A program made the translations under genes and the position numbers. This document shows positions 9,023-18,508 of a DNA stretch of 64,000 bases, piece by piece (the first letter of the stretch is position 1; every line of letters begins with the position of its first letter). The stretch spans positions 1 to 64,000 of the forward strand of contig CALUZA010000001.1 in the NCBI GenBank assembly GCA_944325185.1, given 5' to 3'. The notes below the pieces were generated by a model. That model ran no database searches. It saw only the letters and a program-made list of their open reading frames with translations, and was not told where the DNA came from. The DNA comes from Candidatus Gastranaerophilales bacterium. Its GTDB lineage: Bacteria > Cyanobacteriota > Vampirovibrionia > Gastranaerophilales > Gastranaerophilaceae.

Positions 9023-9385
9023 ATGAAAAAAATTATTATTGTTTTAAGTTTATTATTTTCGGTTTGTTTCGCTCAAAGTATGTTTGAAGAATGTTATAAA
9101 ATATATCCAAAAGACGCAGATACTCTTTTTATGAGTGCTTTGGGAGCAATAAATTCTGATTCCAGATTTTCAATTTCTGAAATTCAATCTAAAAACGGAT
9201 ATATATTATTTTTGTATGGTTCTAAATATTATCTTTTGACTTTGACTAAAAGATATCAAAATCAAACCGAGATAAAGATTTTGCCACAGAATAGCGATTT
9301 TTCTCAAGGAAGCACTGTTGCGCAAGCAGTTTTTGCCCTTATAGATTCAAGAATAAAAAGTGCGCCTATGGGGCTTGTTAAATAA
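9023..9385 (+). CDS. Small secreted protein of unknown function
   Basis: 120 residues from the ATG at 9023, one base after the polA stop. MKKIIIVLSLLFSVCFAQS is a typical signal peptide. The mature part (~100 residues) has short beta/alpha-like segments and one cysteine but no motif I recognise. It sits between polA and priA, two bases before priA, so it is co-transcribed with replication genes although probably exported. The longer in-frame start at 8984 lies inside polA and would bury the signal peptide, so I rejected it. Confidence 0.7.
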   Translation: MKKIIIVLSLLFSVCFAQSMFEECYKIYPKDADTLFMSALGAINSDSRFSISEIQSKNGYILFLYGSKYYLLTLTKRYQNQTEIKILPQNSDFSQGSTVAQAVFALIDSRIKSAPMGLVK

Positions 9386-9387
9386 TT

Positions 9388-11430
9388 ATGGTTGAAGTTG
9401 AAGAAAAAAAGTATGTTCAAGTTTTGGTAGATATTAATAAGCTTGGTACTAAAACTTTTAGCTATTTGGTTCCTGAAGAATTAAAAAACGATATTAAAAT
9501 AGGACAGTCGGTTTTAGTGCCTTTTGGAAGAAGAAAAGAAGGTTTAAAGGCTTATGTGGTTGGCTTTTCAAGTTATTTAGAAGAAGGCATAAAGGCTAAA
9601 TATATAAGTGAGATTTTAGAATCTGACCCTTTGTTTTCTCTTGAATATTTAAAACTTTTGGATTGGGTTGCAAGCTATTATTTTTGCGACATCCAAGCTG
9701 TTTTAAATACGGCATTACCCCAGAAATTTTTTGAAAAAAATGTAAAAAAATATCGAAAACCAAGAAAAGAAAATTTAATATATAACAATTTTAAAAAAGA
9801 AAAAAATGAACATATTTTGTCTGATGAACAAAAAAAAGTTTATGAGGAAATAAAAAAAGTTAATGCAAAAACCTCATTGATATATGGTATTACAGGATCG
9901 GGAAAGACGGAAATATATTTTAAATTGATTGAAGATACCATAGAAAAAAATAAAAATGTGATTTTTTTGGCGCCCGAAATTGCACTTGTTTCTCAATTAA
10001 CAATGCGTACCATAGAAAGATTTGGAGCTGAGTCTGTTGCAATTTGGCATAGTTCTATAACTGAGGCCGAAAAATATGAAACTTGGAAAAAGTTGAGAAA
10101 TAATGAGATAAAAATTCTTTTTGGAGCAAGGAGTGCTGTTTTTGCTCCAATTAGAGATTTGGGTATGGTTATAGTTGACGAGGAACACGAGTCAAGTTAT
10201 AAACAAACTATGCCAAATCCCAGATATAATGCAAAGGAAGTTGCTAAAAAATTATGTGAATTATATGATGCAAAGCTCATTTTGGGTTCTGCAACTCCTT
10301 CAATCGAAAGTTATTATGAGGCAGTTAACACAAATTCTCTTTTTAAATTAAAAACCAGATATAATTCTGCAAAATTACCCAAAGTTAGTGTAGTTGATAT
10401 GAAGGTTGAAAGAGCTGAAAAGAATTATACTATTTTTTCAAGAACTTTGATAAAGCAAACTAAAGAAACCGTTGAAAAAGGCAATCAGGTAATTTTTCTT
10501 ATAAATAGGCGTGGTTTTTCTTCTTATACTCAATGTATGGAATGCGGAGAAGTTTTAATGTGTGAAAAATGCGCTATTCCTTTGATTTACCATATTCAAA
10601 CAAATTCGTACAAATGTCATTATTGTAATTATGAAAAAAAAGGCGAAGTAAGGTGTCCTAAATGTAATTCAACTGCGCTTGAAAATTTTGGAATAGGTTC
10701 GCAAAAAGCAGAAGTTGTTGCAAGGGAAATTTTTCCCGATTATCGAATAGAAAGACTTGATTCGGATAGTCTTTCAAAGAAAAATGAACATATAGAAATT
10801 TTAAAAAGATTTCAAAATGGAGAAATAGATATTTTAATCGGAACTCAAATGATTGCAAAGGGTTTGGATAATAAAAATGTTACTTTGGTTGGTGTAATTA
10901 ATGCGGATTTAAGTTTTAATCTTCCTGATTATAGGAGTTCTGAGCGTGGTTTTTCGATATTAACTCAAGTTGCGGGTCGCTCCGGAAGGGGTGATGAAGA
11001 AGGGAAGGTTATTTTTCAGACATATAATTCTTCAAATATTTTTCTTCAAGATGCTCAAAAACAAGATTATGAGAATTTTTACGAGAATGAAATTAAACTT
11101 CGGGAGCTTCTTGACTATCCGCCGTTTTCAAATATGATTAGAATAGTTTTGTCATCCAGAAATGAATTCAGAGCAGAGAAATCGGCAGCTGAAATTGAGC
11201 TTCATTTGTCAGATTATTTAAAAAAGCTTTCCTTGGATGAAGCCGTTTTGGTTTTGGGGCCTGTTGAGTGTGTTTTGAAGAAGATTAGAGAAGAATACAG
11301 ATATAATATAATTATAAAAAATAAGCTTTCAAAAAAAGGACACAGGGAAATTTTAAGGTTCTTAAAAACAATTCATTTACCTGATGATATTAAAATGGTT
11401 GTAGATATTAATCCTTCGGATATTTTATAA
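9388..11430 (+). CDS. priA: Primosomal replication-restart helicase PriA
   Basis: 680 residues. An N-terminal 3'-DNA-binding domain (~1-105) is followed by a superfamily 2 helicase with Walker A GITGSGKTE (~165), DEEH box and LGSATPSIES motif III. The zinc-binding insertion contains paired cysteines CMECGEVLMCEKC and CHYCNYEKKGEVRCPKC (~385-435). Motifs V/VI (GTQMIAKGLD, QVAGRSGRG) are intact. PriA reloads the replisome at stalled forks. It follows the small secreted protein directly and has no Shine-Dalgarno sequence of its own. Confidence 0.97.
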   Translation: MVEVEEKKYVQVLVDINKLGTKTFSYLVPEELKNDIKIGQSVLVPFGRRKEGLKAYVVGFSSYLEEGIKAKYISEILESDPLFSLEYLKLLDWVASYYFCDIQAVLNTALPQKFFEKNVKKYRKPRKENLIYNNFKKEKNEHILSDEQKKVYEEIKKVNAKTSLIYGITGSGKTEIYFKLIEDTIEKNKNVIFLAPEIALVSQLTMRTIERFGAESVAIWHSSITEAEKYETWKKLRNNEIKILFGARSAVFAPIRDLGMVIVDEEHESSYKQTMPNPRYNAKEVAKKLCELYDAKLILGSATPSIESYYEAVNTNSLFKLKTRYNSAKLPKVSVVDMKVERAEKNYTIFSRTLIKQTKETVEKGNQVIFLINRRGFSSYTQCMECGEVLMCEKCAIPLIYHIQTNSYKCHYCNYEKKGEVRCPKCNSTALENFGIGSQKAEVVAREIFPDYRIERLDSDSLSKKNEHIEILKRFQNGEIDILIGTQMIAKGLDNKNVTLVGVINADLSFNLPDYRSSERGFSILTQVAGRSGRGDEEGKVIFQTYNSSNIFLQDAQKQDYENFYENEIKLRELLDYPPFSNMIRIVLSSRNEFRAEKSAAEIELHLSDYLKKLSLDEAVLVLGPVECVLKKIREEYRYNIIIKNKLSKKGHREILRFLKTIHLPDDIKMVVDINPSDIL

Positions 11431-11433
11431 ATT

Positions 11434-14400
11434 ATGCTGATTAATGCAAATTCTAATACTAACAGAACAAAAATATTATGTGATAAGTATATTGAGCTTA
11501 TTGAAAGAGGTGTTGAGGCGGAAAAAATACTTGTCCTTGTTCAAAATTCTAAAAAGAAAAGAGAATTTTTGGATGAAGTTAAAAAGAATATCAAAACAGG
11601 TTTTATCGGTTCTCTTAAAATACACAGTTTTTGGGGTTTTATAAGGGAGTATATCCTTGAAAATTGGGCTTATGTTGAAAGCGGACTAAAAGATAATAAT
11701 GCAAAGATTTTTCCACATTTATCGGGTCTTGAAATTTCGCAGTATATTTTTAAAAAAAGTATAGAAGAGGTCGATTTTACCGGATATAATTCGAAAACAA
11801 GTTTATTGCATCAGCTTTTTAGAAGAAATTCTCTGATTAATTTGAATAATCTTTCAAAAGAAGAAGTGGAAAAACGTGCAGAAATTTTGCAAGAAACTTA
11901 TTCAAAAGAAGCAAGTCAGGCAATTAATAAATATAAAGCCAAAACCATTGATTTAAGAGCGTTTGATTATATAAGACAAATTAATATTTTTGAATTTTTA
12001 TATAAAAAAATAAAAAATAATTTTGAATATATTTTTATTGATGACGCAGATGAAATATCTCCTTGTACGTTGGCTTATCTTGAATATGTAAAGCCCGAGG
12101 TTAAGGAATTTTATATAGGGTATGATGAATTTGGTTCTTCTCGCCTAGGATATTTAGGAGCAATTAATGTTGATTTTGAAAAATTTTTAAATGCAAAAGC
12201 TCAAAAACCGTTTTCGGATAATTCAAAAACAAAAAATGCAATTCAAATTTTTAATTCCATAAAGCAGGATAAAAAAATTGATGTGGAAAATATCAAAACA
12301 AAAACATTTTTAAAACGAAATGAAATGGCAGATTCTGTCATAGAAGATATAAAAAAGCTAATTAATAATGGCGTAAAGCCCTCTGAAATAGCAGTTGTAA
12401 CTCCTCTTTGTGATGAATTTTTAAAAATGACTTTTGAAAAAACGGGATTTTCGTTTAATTTTATTTCAAAAAGTGAAAAATTAAATCAAAATAAGTGTAT
12501 CGGCTATCTTTTAGAATTGTTGAAAATTATAATAGATACAAATAATAAGTTTGTATCACCTTATGTTGTTAAGGGGATTTTGATTGAAATTTTAAAAATT
12601 AAGCCGAAAGAAGCGGTATTATTTGTTCAAGAATATAAAACGGAATATGAATTTAGAGGTATTAATCTTATTGATTTAATGAAGAAAAAAGAAGGTGAAA
12701 ATTTTAAAAAGTTTGTTGAAATATATGAAAAAATCAGATTTGAAAAATTATCAGACATGCTTTTTGAGATTGTTTCAAATTTTATATTTTTAGACAAAGA
12801 AATTTCAAAAGATATTATAAAAATAAATCAACTATTGAAACAAATTATTGATTTTGAGGATGTCTTTTTGGACAATTTTAATAGGGAAGAGCTTATTTTA
12901 CAGCTGGAAAATACAATAATTTCCGAAAATCCTTTGAGCGATGATGAAATAAATGATGAAGCGATAGTTGTTTCTTCGGCTCAAAAAATAATTGATTATT
13001 CTTATAAAACAAAGTATCAATTTTGGCTTGATGTTTCGTCTGATAATTGGTTAAGGCAAGATATAGGCCCCTTGTATAATGCTTGGGTTATGCAAAAAAA
13101 ATGGAATAAAGATACATTTGAGCTTGAAGATAATATTGAATTAACTAAAGATAAAACGGCAAGAATATTGTATAAATTATATCTATTGGCTGATAATATA
13201 ACTTTATATTCAAGTGTTTACGATTATTTGGGGGCGGAGAATTTTTCCGGTATAGATAAATATTTTGAATATAAAAATGAGTTAAAACAAGATGAAAAAG
13301 TTGAAATAAAACCAATTATTCCAAGAGCAGATCAAAAAGAAGTTCTGAATTATAAAGGCGGTTTGATGTCTGTTAGTGCTACTGCTGGTTCAGGAAAGAC
13401 TACAATTATGCTTCTTTTGGTTGATAAAATATTATCCGGAGAAATATTATCCCAAATTGAGCCTAAAAATATATTTGTTTTAACTTTTATGGAGTCTGCT
13501 GCAAGAAATTTTAAGGAAAGAATTAAAGCTAAATATCCGAACTTGAAAGAATTACCGAATATTTCAACTATTCATGGTCTTGCTTATAGGATTATTAAGG
13601 AAAATAACAATTATTCAAAGTTAAACCTTGATTATGATTTTGATATTTTAGATGAGGTCAAAAGGAATAATATTTTAAGTGAAATAGTTTATAAATTTTT
13701 AGGTTCGACCGATAAATTGGATTTGTATGATGGTGCAATCAGTGCATATAAAAATGAACTTGCAATATATGGCGATTTTGATTGTAAAAATAAATTGTTT
13801 TTAAATATTTTTAATGCTTATGATGAAAAATTGAAATCGTTGAATTTGGTTGATTATGATGATTTGTTATTATTGAGCTTGAAACTTTTAAGAGAAAATG
13901 AAGATGTATTAAATTATTATCGTGATTTGGTAAAAATTATAATTGAAGATGAAGCACAAGATTCAAGTCTTGTTCAGCAGAATTTAATTTTATTGCTTGC
14001 TTCTAAGAGCAACAACATAATTCGTTGCGGAGATATTAATCAAGCTATAACATCAACATTTTCAAATTCTGATGTTGAAGGCTTTAAGGATTTTATGAAA
14101 AAATCTAAAAATGTTGTAATGGACAGATGTCAAAGGTGTGCTACAGGGGTTTTGGATTGCGCAAATAACACTGTTAAATTTGCAAACAGTAAGAACATTC
14201 CTGCTTTTAGTGATTTAATAATGAAACCTGTTGAAGGAAAGAATATAGTAGATAAAAATGCTGTTTTAACTTTTATTTTCGAAAAGGAAAAAGAGGAAAA
14301 CGATTTTGTTTTAAAAGAAATAAAAAGAATTTTAAATGAAGCACAAAAAAAAGAAAAATCTGTTTCAGTGGGAATACTCTTGAGAAGCAATTTTGCTATT

Positions 14401-15240
14401 GATAAATGGTCAAAAATATTGGAAGAAGCTAATATAAAGACCTATAAAAATTCTGATAGCTTGATTAATAATCCATGTTATAGGATTTGTCTTTTGATTT
14501 TAGAATTTATTGTAAATCCTTATGATTTGAAATTAACAAAGGAAATAGCAAGGGAATTGTATGAAATCGGCTATTACGATTTTGAAACTTTAAAATACGC
14601 TAATTCTCTAAAAGAAGCCATCTTTTTAAGAGAGGATTTTGATGAACAGTTTTGGTGGGATATGAATTATTTTTTGTCAAAAAATCATTATTCTATTTAT
14701 GATTTGGTTTTTGAAATTGGGGAATTTTATTTTTCATCAAATTCGCAAAAAGATAATATACACATGATAGCAACAATAGCTCTAAAAGTTCGTTTGGCAC
14801 AAAAAAGTTTTGAAGATACGGTTTTGCGTTTAAGGGAAATACAGTATAAAAATAATTTTTCAAATATTAAATTTTTCAAAAGCGAAGAAAAAAATAATAG
14901 AAAATCTAAAGTTAGCATAATGACTCTGCACAAGTCAAAAGGGGATGAATTTGATTATGTTTTTATACCTGAGCTAACAAAGGATAATATGTGTTTAACT
15001 CCTGAAGATTGCAAATTGAAAGAAAAATCAACATTCATTCAAAAAGTTAAAAAAATGCCTAAAAATGATTTTGAATTAAAAGAAGATATAATTGAAGAAA
15101 ACTTTAGATTGATATATGTGGGTATTACTCGTGCAATAAAAAAATTATATTTATCTGTTTCAAATAATTATAAGTTTTTTGCAAAAGATAAAGATTATGA
15201 AAATTCTGAAATTTTCGAGGGGGTAGCTTGCGAAAAATAG
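11434..15240 (+). CDS. Double-helicase protein: degenerate AddB/RecC-like half fused to active UvrD/AddA-like half
   Basis: 1268 residues. The C-terminal half (from ~640) is a complete superfamily 1A helicase: Walker A SATAGSGKTT, motif II IIEDEAQDSS, motif III RCGDINQAI, motif V MTLHKSKGDEFDYVFIPEL and motif VI RLIYVGITRA. The N-terminal half (~1-600) has a second helicase-like layout but a ruined nucleotide site (INANSNTNRTKIL where Walker A should be) and a DDADE box, resembling the inactive helicase of AddB or RecC. No nuclease domain is attached; the next gene, overlapping by 13 bases, supplies one. I infer an end-resection machine for double-strand breaks. A UvrD-like helicase of other function remains possible. 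Confidence 0.8.
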   Translation: MLINANSNTNRTKILCDKYIELIERGVEAEKILVLVQNSKKKREFLDEVKKNIKTGFIGSLKIHSFWGFIREYILENWAYVESGLKDNNAKIFPHLSGLEISQYIFKKSIEEVDFTGYNSKTSLLHQLFRRNSLINLNNLSKEEVEKRAEILQETYSKEASQAINKYKAKTIDLRAFDYIRQINIFEFLYKKIKNNFEYIFIDDADEISPCTLAYLEYVKPEVKEFYIGYDEFGSSRLGYLGAINVDFEKFLNAKAQKPFSDNSKTKNAIQIFNSIKQDKKIDVENIKTKTFLKRNEMADSVIEDIKKLINNGVKPSEIAVVTPLCDEFLKMTFEKTGFSFNFISKSEKLNQNKCIGYLLELLKIIIDTNNKFVSPYVVKGILIEILKIKPKEAVLFVQEYKTEYEFRGINLIDLMKKKEGENFKKFVEIYEKIRFEKLSDMLFEIVSNFIFLDKEISKDIIKINQLLKQIIDFEDVFLDNFNREELILQLENTIISENPLSDDEINDEAIVVSSAQKIIDYSYKTKYQFWLDVSSDNWLRQDIGPLYNAWVMQKKWNKDTFELEDNIELTKDKTARILYKLYLLADNITLYSSVYDYLGAENFSGIDKYFEYKNELKQDEKVEIKPIIPRADQKEVLNYKGGLMSVSATAGSGKTTIMLLLVDKILSGEILSQIEPKNIFVLTFMESAARNFKERIKAKYPNLKELPNISTIHGLAYRIIKENNNYSKLNLDYDFDILDEVKRNNILSEIVYKFLGSTDKLDLYDGAISAYKNELAIYGDFDCKNKLFLNIFNAYDEKLKSLNLVDYDDLLLLSLKLLRENEDVLNYYRDLVKIIIEDEAQDSSLVQQNLILLLASKSNNIIRCGDINQAITSTFSNSDVEGFKDFMKKSKNVVMDRCQRCATGVLDCANNTVKFANSKNIPAFSDLIMKPVEGKNIVDKNAVLTFIFEKEKEENDFVLKEIKRILNEAQKKEKSVSVGILLRSNFAIDKWSKILEEANIKTYKNSDSLINNPCYRICLLILEFIVNPYDLKLTKEIARELYEIGYYDFETLKYANSLKEAIFLREDFDEQFWWDMNYFLSKNHYSIYDLVFEIGEFYFSSNSQKDNIHMIATIALKVRLAQKSFEDTVLRLREIQYKNNFSNIKFFKSEEKNNRKSKVSIMTLHKSKGDEFDYVFIPELTKDNMCLTPEDCKLKEKSTFIQKVKKMPKNDFELKEDIIEENFRLIYVGITRAIKKLYLSVSNNYKFFAKDKDYENSEIFEGVACEK

Positions 15241-15863
15241 ATACATTTAGCGCAAATTCACTTAAAGTTTTAGAAAAAAGTTTTGAAGAATTTGAAAATA
15301 AATATATTTATAATCTTTCTATATATAAAAAAGATAAAAGAGCTGTTTTGGGGCAGAAATTCCATGGTTTAATTTGTTTTTATATTAAGGGTTTTAATAT
15401 TTCAAGATTGCTTTTGGATTTAGATAAAGAGGAACTTGAAATTTGGAATAATTTGGAAGAAAGATTGAAAATAATAAAAACTAATTTTATAAAGACCGAA
15501 TATTCTTTTTTGACCAAGGAAGAAGTGAATGGCAAATTTTATTTTTTGACAGGTAGGTTTGATGCAATTTATAAGGATGAAAACGGATATATTATTTATG
15601 ATTGGAAAACTTTGAATTTTCCGAAAAATCCTATAGAAGATTTGCAAAGCGTTGTATATTTGTATGTTTTAAATAAGATATATAAAACAGATAAAATTAA
15701 GATGAGATATTTTTCAATTGAAAAACTTGAAACTTTAGATGTCGATTTTGCTTCTTGTGAAATTTATAAAAAAAGAATTGACGAAATAGTTTTGAAGCTA
15801 CCTTGGTTTAATTCTTTGAATTTTTTAGATAATGACTTAGAGTTTCAAGGGTTGAATTTTTGA
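15228..15863 (+). CDS. RecB/AddB-family PD-(D/E)XK nuclease, stand-alone
   Basis: 211 residues. The RecB nuclease signature is complete: His in LGQKFHGLI (~48), GRFDAIYKDENGYIIYDWKT (Asp and Asp-x-Lys, ~110-130) and the QxxxY motif in LQSVVYLYVL. In AddAB and RecBCD this module is fused to the helicase chain; here it is a separate small protein starting 13 bases inside the helicase gene. No iron-sulfur cysteine set is seen. The 3' end overlaps the convergent MnmC-like gene by 56 bases. Confidence 0.85.
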   Translation: MRKIDTFSANSLKVLEKSFEEFENKYIYNLSIYKKDKRAVLGQKFHGLICFYIKGFNISRLLLDLDKEELEIWNNLEERLKIIKTNFIKTEYSFLTKEEVNGKFYFLTGRFDAIYKDENGYIIYDWKTLNFPKNPIEDLQSVVYLYVLNKIYKTDKIKMRYFSIEKLETLDVDFASCEIYKKRIDEIVLKLPWFNSLNFLDNDLEFQGLNF

Positions 15864-16608
15864 TTTCTTCATTTCTTTTTTCAACTATTGCATTGTGCGT
15901 GAGATTTAGATTTTTGTCTCTATAGGTTATTGCAGATTTTGTTTTTAGAGAATTTAGTTCAAATTCATTTAGCGGATTTTGAATTAAATTTTTATTAAAT
16001 GAAGCAACTGTTCCTATTGTTTTGTTGTTTTTTATAGTTTTACCGATTGTAAGACCGGTTTTAAAAAGAGCATTTAGAGTCGGTTTTGAATGGTTGTATG
16101 TACAATAAATGCCGTTTTTATCAAGTTTTTTTGATATTTCAAGAATTAAATCTTCGCTCCATAGCTCGGATTGTTTGTGTGGCGCAAAGCCGTCATGGAA
16201 AATTATATCGTATTTTTTGTTTAGTTTTTTTATTATTTTTCTTACATCATCAAAATAAAAGGTTATGAAATCAGGGTTTTGAAGATTTTGTTCTATAATT
16301 TCATTAATATTTTTTGATGAAGCGTATTCAAATGTCGGTGATTTTGTTGCAAGTTCTTTGTCAATTTCTATGCAATCTATTAGTTCGATTGAATAGAAGT
16401 TTTCAAGTGCGCATTTTGTGTTGTAACCTATCCCATAACATATATCGAGAATTTTAAGCGGTTTTTTATTCAAAATCAGGCATGGCTCAATAAATTTTTC
16501 AAAAGCTTCTTTTTTTGCACCTTCTTTTGCATGATAGATTTCATCTAATTTTTTATTATAAAGACCGATTGAGCCGTCATCAGTTATTATGATTTCTATA
16601 TCTTCCAT
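15808..16608 (-). CDS. MnmC-like SAM-dependent methyltransferase
   Basis: 266 residues from the ATG at 16608. SAM-binding motif LDICYGIGYNTKCALE (~55) and the catalytic-region motif IIFHDGFAPHKQSELWSEDL (~155) match the methyltransferase domain of MnmC (Methyltransf_30), which finishes the 5-methylaminomethyl-2-thiouridine modification at the tRNA wobble position. The FAD oxidase half of E. coli MnmC is absent, as in several lineages. An upstream in-frame TTG at 16641 falls inside the ftsZ terminator hairpin, so the ATG is preferred. Confidence 0.85.
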   Translation of the reverse strand: MEDIEIIITDDGSIGLYNKKLDEIYHAKEGAKKEAFEKFIEPCLILNKKPLKILDICYGIGYNTKCALENFYSIELIDCIEIDKELATKSPTFEYASSKNINEIIEQNLQNPDFITFYFDDVRKIIKKLNKKYDIIFHDGFAPHKQSELWSEDLILEISKKLDKNGIYCTYNHSKPTLNALFKTGLTIGKTIKNNKTIGTVASFNKNLIQNPLNEFELNSLKTKSAITYRDKNLNLTHNAIVEKRNEEIKNSTLETLSHYLKNSKN

Positions 16609-16620
16609 ATTTTTTATAAT

Positions 16621-16651
16621 AAAACCGCTTTCGTTTTTCAAAAGCGGTTTT
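16621..16651 (-). terminator. Rho-independent terminator downstream of ftsZ
   Basis: AAAACCGCTTT (16621-16631) pairs perfectly with AAAGCGGTTTT (16641-16651), 9-base loop. On the minus strand it ends in TTTT followed by AT-rich sequence, 24 bases after the ftsZ stop and just before the MnmC-like start. Confidence 0.8.
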
Positions 16652-16674
16652 ATTGGTTTTGTTAGTTTTGTTCA

Positions 16675-17880
16675 CTATAGTCTGTTTTTTGGATTTAAAA
16701 ATTCGGGAATATCCAATGATGAGCTTGATGTTGGGGCAGGTGCTTGTTCCTTTGGTTTTTCTTCCATTGATGAAGGTATTCCAAATGGGAAGGATGATGA
16801 ATTGCCCGAAATTCCCGTTGAATTAAATCCGCCGAATAATCCTGCTGCTGAAAGTTTGTTGTCTGCAGTATTAGGAGCGCTTATTTCTCCATTTTTCATT
16901 TCGAAACCTGTAGCGATGATTGTGATTTGAATTTCTCCTTGAATTCTGTCATCTACAACAGCACCGAATATAACTTCTGCATCGTCTGCAACAGCGTCAT
17001 GTATAACGCTTGCCGCTTCATTAACTTCAAATAATGTCATATCAGGGCCACCTGTAACGTTCATTATGATACCGGTTGCACCATTTATTGAAGTTTCAAG
17101 AAGTTTTGAATCAATTGCAAGTTTAGCAGCTTCTAATGCTCTGCCTTCGCCGGATGATTTACCTATACCCATCAAAGCACTTCCTGAAGATTGCATGATT
17201 GTTTTAACATCGGCAAAGTCAACATTGATTAGACCGCCTACAAGGATGATATCTGAAATACCTTGTACGCCGCATAATAGAACTTCATCAACAACGCTAA
17301 ATGCATCTTTGAATGTTGTTCTTCTTTCAACAACTTCCATTAATTTATCATTTGGAATTACAATTAAAGCATCAACATTTTCTTTTAATTTTTCAAGACC
17401 TTGAAGTGCTTGAGCTAATCTTTTTTTGCCTTCAAATTTAAAAGGTTTTGTAACGACACCGATTGTAAGAGCACCCATTTCTTTTGCAATTTTAGCAACT
17501 ACGGGAGCAGCTCCTGTTCCTGTACCGCCACCCATTCCGGCAGTAACAAAGACCATATCGGCGCTATCAAGAGCAACTGTGATATCTTCTCTTGATTCTT
17601 CCGCTGCTTTTTCGCCTACAGAAGGATTTCCGCCTGCACCAAGACCATTTGTTAATTTTGTTCCCAGTTGTACTTTTCTTGGTGCGCTAGACATTTCAAG
17701 AACTTGCGCATCAGTGTTCATAGCCCAAAATTCAACACCGCTTAATCCGGAAGCAATCATTCTGTTTACAGCGTTTCCGCCACCGCCACCAACGCCAACA
17801 ACTTTAATATTGGCATTTGTAGAAAATCTCGGATATTCTGCAGGTTGTCTATCGTAATTATCTAGTTTGAACTTATCCAC
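16675..17880 (-). CDS. ftsZ: Cell division protein FtsZ
   Basis: 401 residues from a GTG start with GAGGG upstream. The tubulin-like GTPase domain shows [15 protein letters not shown] and the GTP loop [15 protein letters not shown]; the T7 catalytic loop is NVDFADV. A variable linker rich in Pro/Gln/Glu follows (~340-385), then the C-terminal tail [12 protein letters not shown], which binds membrane anchors and division regulators. The [12 protein letters not shown] segment is characteristic of Cyanobacteriota. FtsZ polymerises into the cytokinetic ring. No ftsA or dcw-cluster gene is adjacent; transcription ends at the hairpin 16621-16651. Confidence 0.98.
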   Translation of the reverse strand: MDKFKLDNYDRQPAEYPRFSTNANIKVVGVGGGGGNAVNRMIASGLSGVEFWAMNTDAQVLEMSSAPRKVQLGTKLTNGLGAGGNPSVGEKAAEESREDITVALDSADMVFVTAGMGGGTGTGAAPVVAKIAKEMGALTIGVVTKPFKFEGKKRLAQALQGLEKLKENVDALIVIPNDKLMEVVERRTTFKDAFSVVDEVLLCGVQGISDIILVGGLINVDFADVKTIMQSSGSALMGIGKSSGEGRALEAAKLAIDSKLLETSINGATGIIMNVTGGPDMTLFEVNEAASVIHDAVADDAEVIFGAVVDDRIQGEIQITIIATGFEMKNGEISAPNTADNKLSAAGLFGGFNSTGISGNSSSFPFGIPSSMEEKPKEQAPAPTSSSSLDIPEFLNPKNRL

Positions 17881-18058
17881 TTATCAGCCCTCTTATTTTA
17901 ATCTTTTATTTTACTATATTTTAAAAATTTTTATATGTAAAGAATTTACACTATAAGTATGCGCTAAATTTAACATAAATTCAAATTTGTAAGATTACGC
18001 AATAAATAAATTAAAATGAGCTTTTTTAAAATCGAGTCAAAGGTTTATTTTTAAATAC

Positions 18059-18087
18059 TTTTCAAATATGTAAAAATGCTATATAAT
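18059..18087 (+). promoter_or_regulatory. Sigma70-type promoter upstream of the small gene at 18193
   Basis: TTTTCA (18059-18064), exact 17-base spacer, TATAAT (18082-18087). The start would be near 18094, giving a ~100-base leader that contains the hairpin at 18111-18136. Confidence 0.55.
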
Positions 18088-18110
18088 TCTATAAGGTAAA
18101 CTTTTGTAAA

Positions 18111-18143
18111 TAAAATGTTGAGTAGTAAGCATTTTATTTTTTT
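18111..18143 (+). terminator. Terminator-like hairpin in the leader of the small gene
   Basis: TAAAATG (18111-18117) pairs with CATTTTA (18130-18136), 12-base loop, followed by seven T (18137-18143). It lies between the promoter at 18059-18087 and the gene at 18193, so it is either an attenuator or the end of a ~50-base small RNA. Confidence 0.5.
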
Positions 18144-18192
18144 ATCGAACTTTAATAAAACGTAAAATGCGTTAAATACTAAAGAGGTTAAG

Positions 18193-18507
18193 ATGAATTT
18201 TAAAAATTTCAAAATTGTTAGAAAATTAAAGGATTTAAGCCCTAAGTTAAAATGGCGCATGTTTTCCGAAATACAAGATTGTAAAATTGCTTCAAGGTAT
18301 ATTGATTATCTTATTCCTGAAGATAAAAAAGATATAAATAAAGATAATGAAAAGCTTGAAAAAATGGTTCGTGACACTTTAATTAAGGAGTTTTCTCCAA
18401 AGATTAAGGATATGAAATCATTTGAATTATTGGTGGATGCCACTGTTCATAACATTAAGTTAAAACAACTTAAGGCTATGGGTGATTTTGAGGATATAGA
18501 ACTTTAA
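18193..18507 (+). CDS. Small protein of unknown function
   Basis: 104 residues, ATG preceded by AAAGAGG. Strongly charged, predicted mostly helical, no signal peptide or membrane segment, and a conserved-looking core SPKLKWRMFSEIQDC. I recognise no family. It ends one base before the stop of the convergent XRE gene at 18509. Its leader contains a terminator-like hairpin. Confidence 0.65.
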   Translation: MNFKNFKIVRKLKDLSPKLKWRMFSEIQDCKIASRYIDYLIPEDKKDINKDNEKLEKMVRDTLIKEFSPKIKDMKSFELLVDATVHNIKLKQLKAMGDFEDIEL

Positions 18508-18508
18508 T

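Larger units (their letters stand above)
17881..18192. other. Intergenic region between ftsZ and the small gene at 18193
   Basis: 312 AT-rich bases with no convincing gene. It holds the ftsZ leader on the minus side, a plus-strand promoter (18059-18087), a terminator-like hairpin (18111-18143) and an AAAGAGG ribosome site for the next gene. A 16-codon reading frame from 18115 lacks a ribosome site. Confidence 0.6.

Noticed and set aside
16609-16641. N-terminal extension of the MnmC-like protein from the TTG at 16641
   Set aside because: The extension runs through the ftsZ terminator hairpin and has no ribosome site; the ATG at 16608 starts the conserved region.
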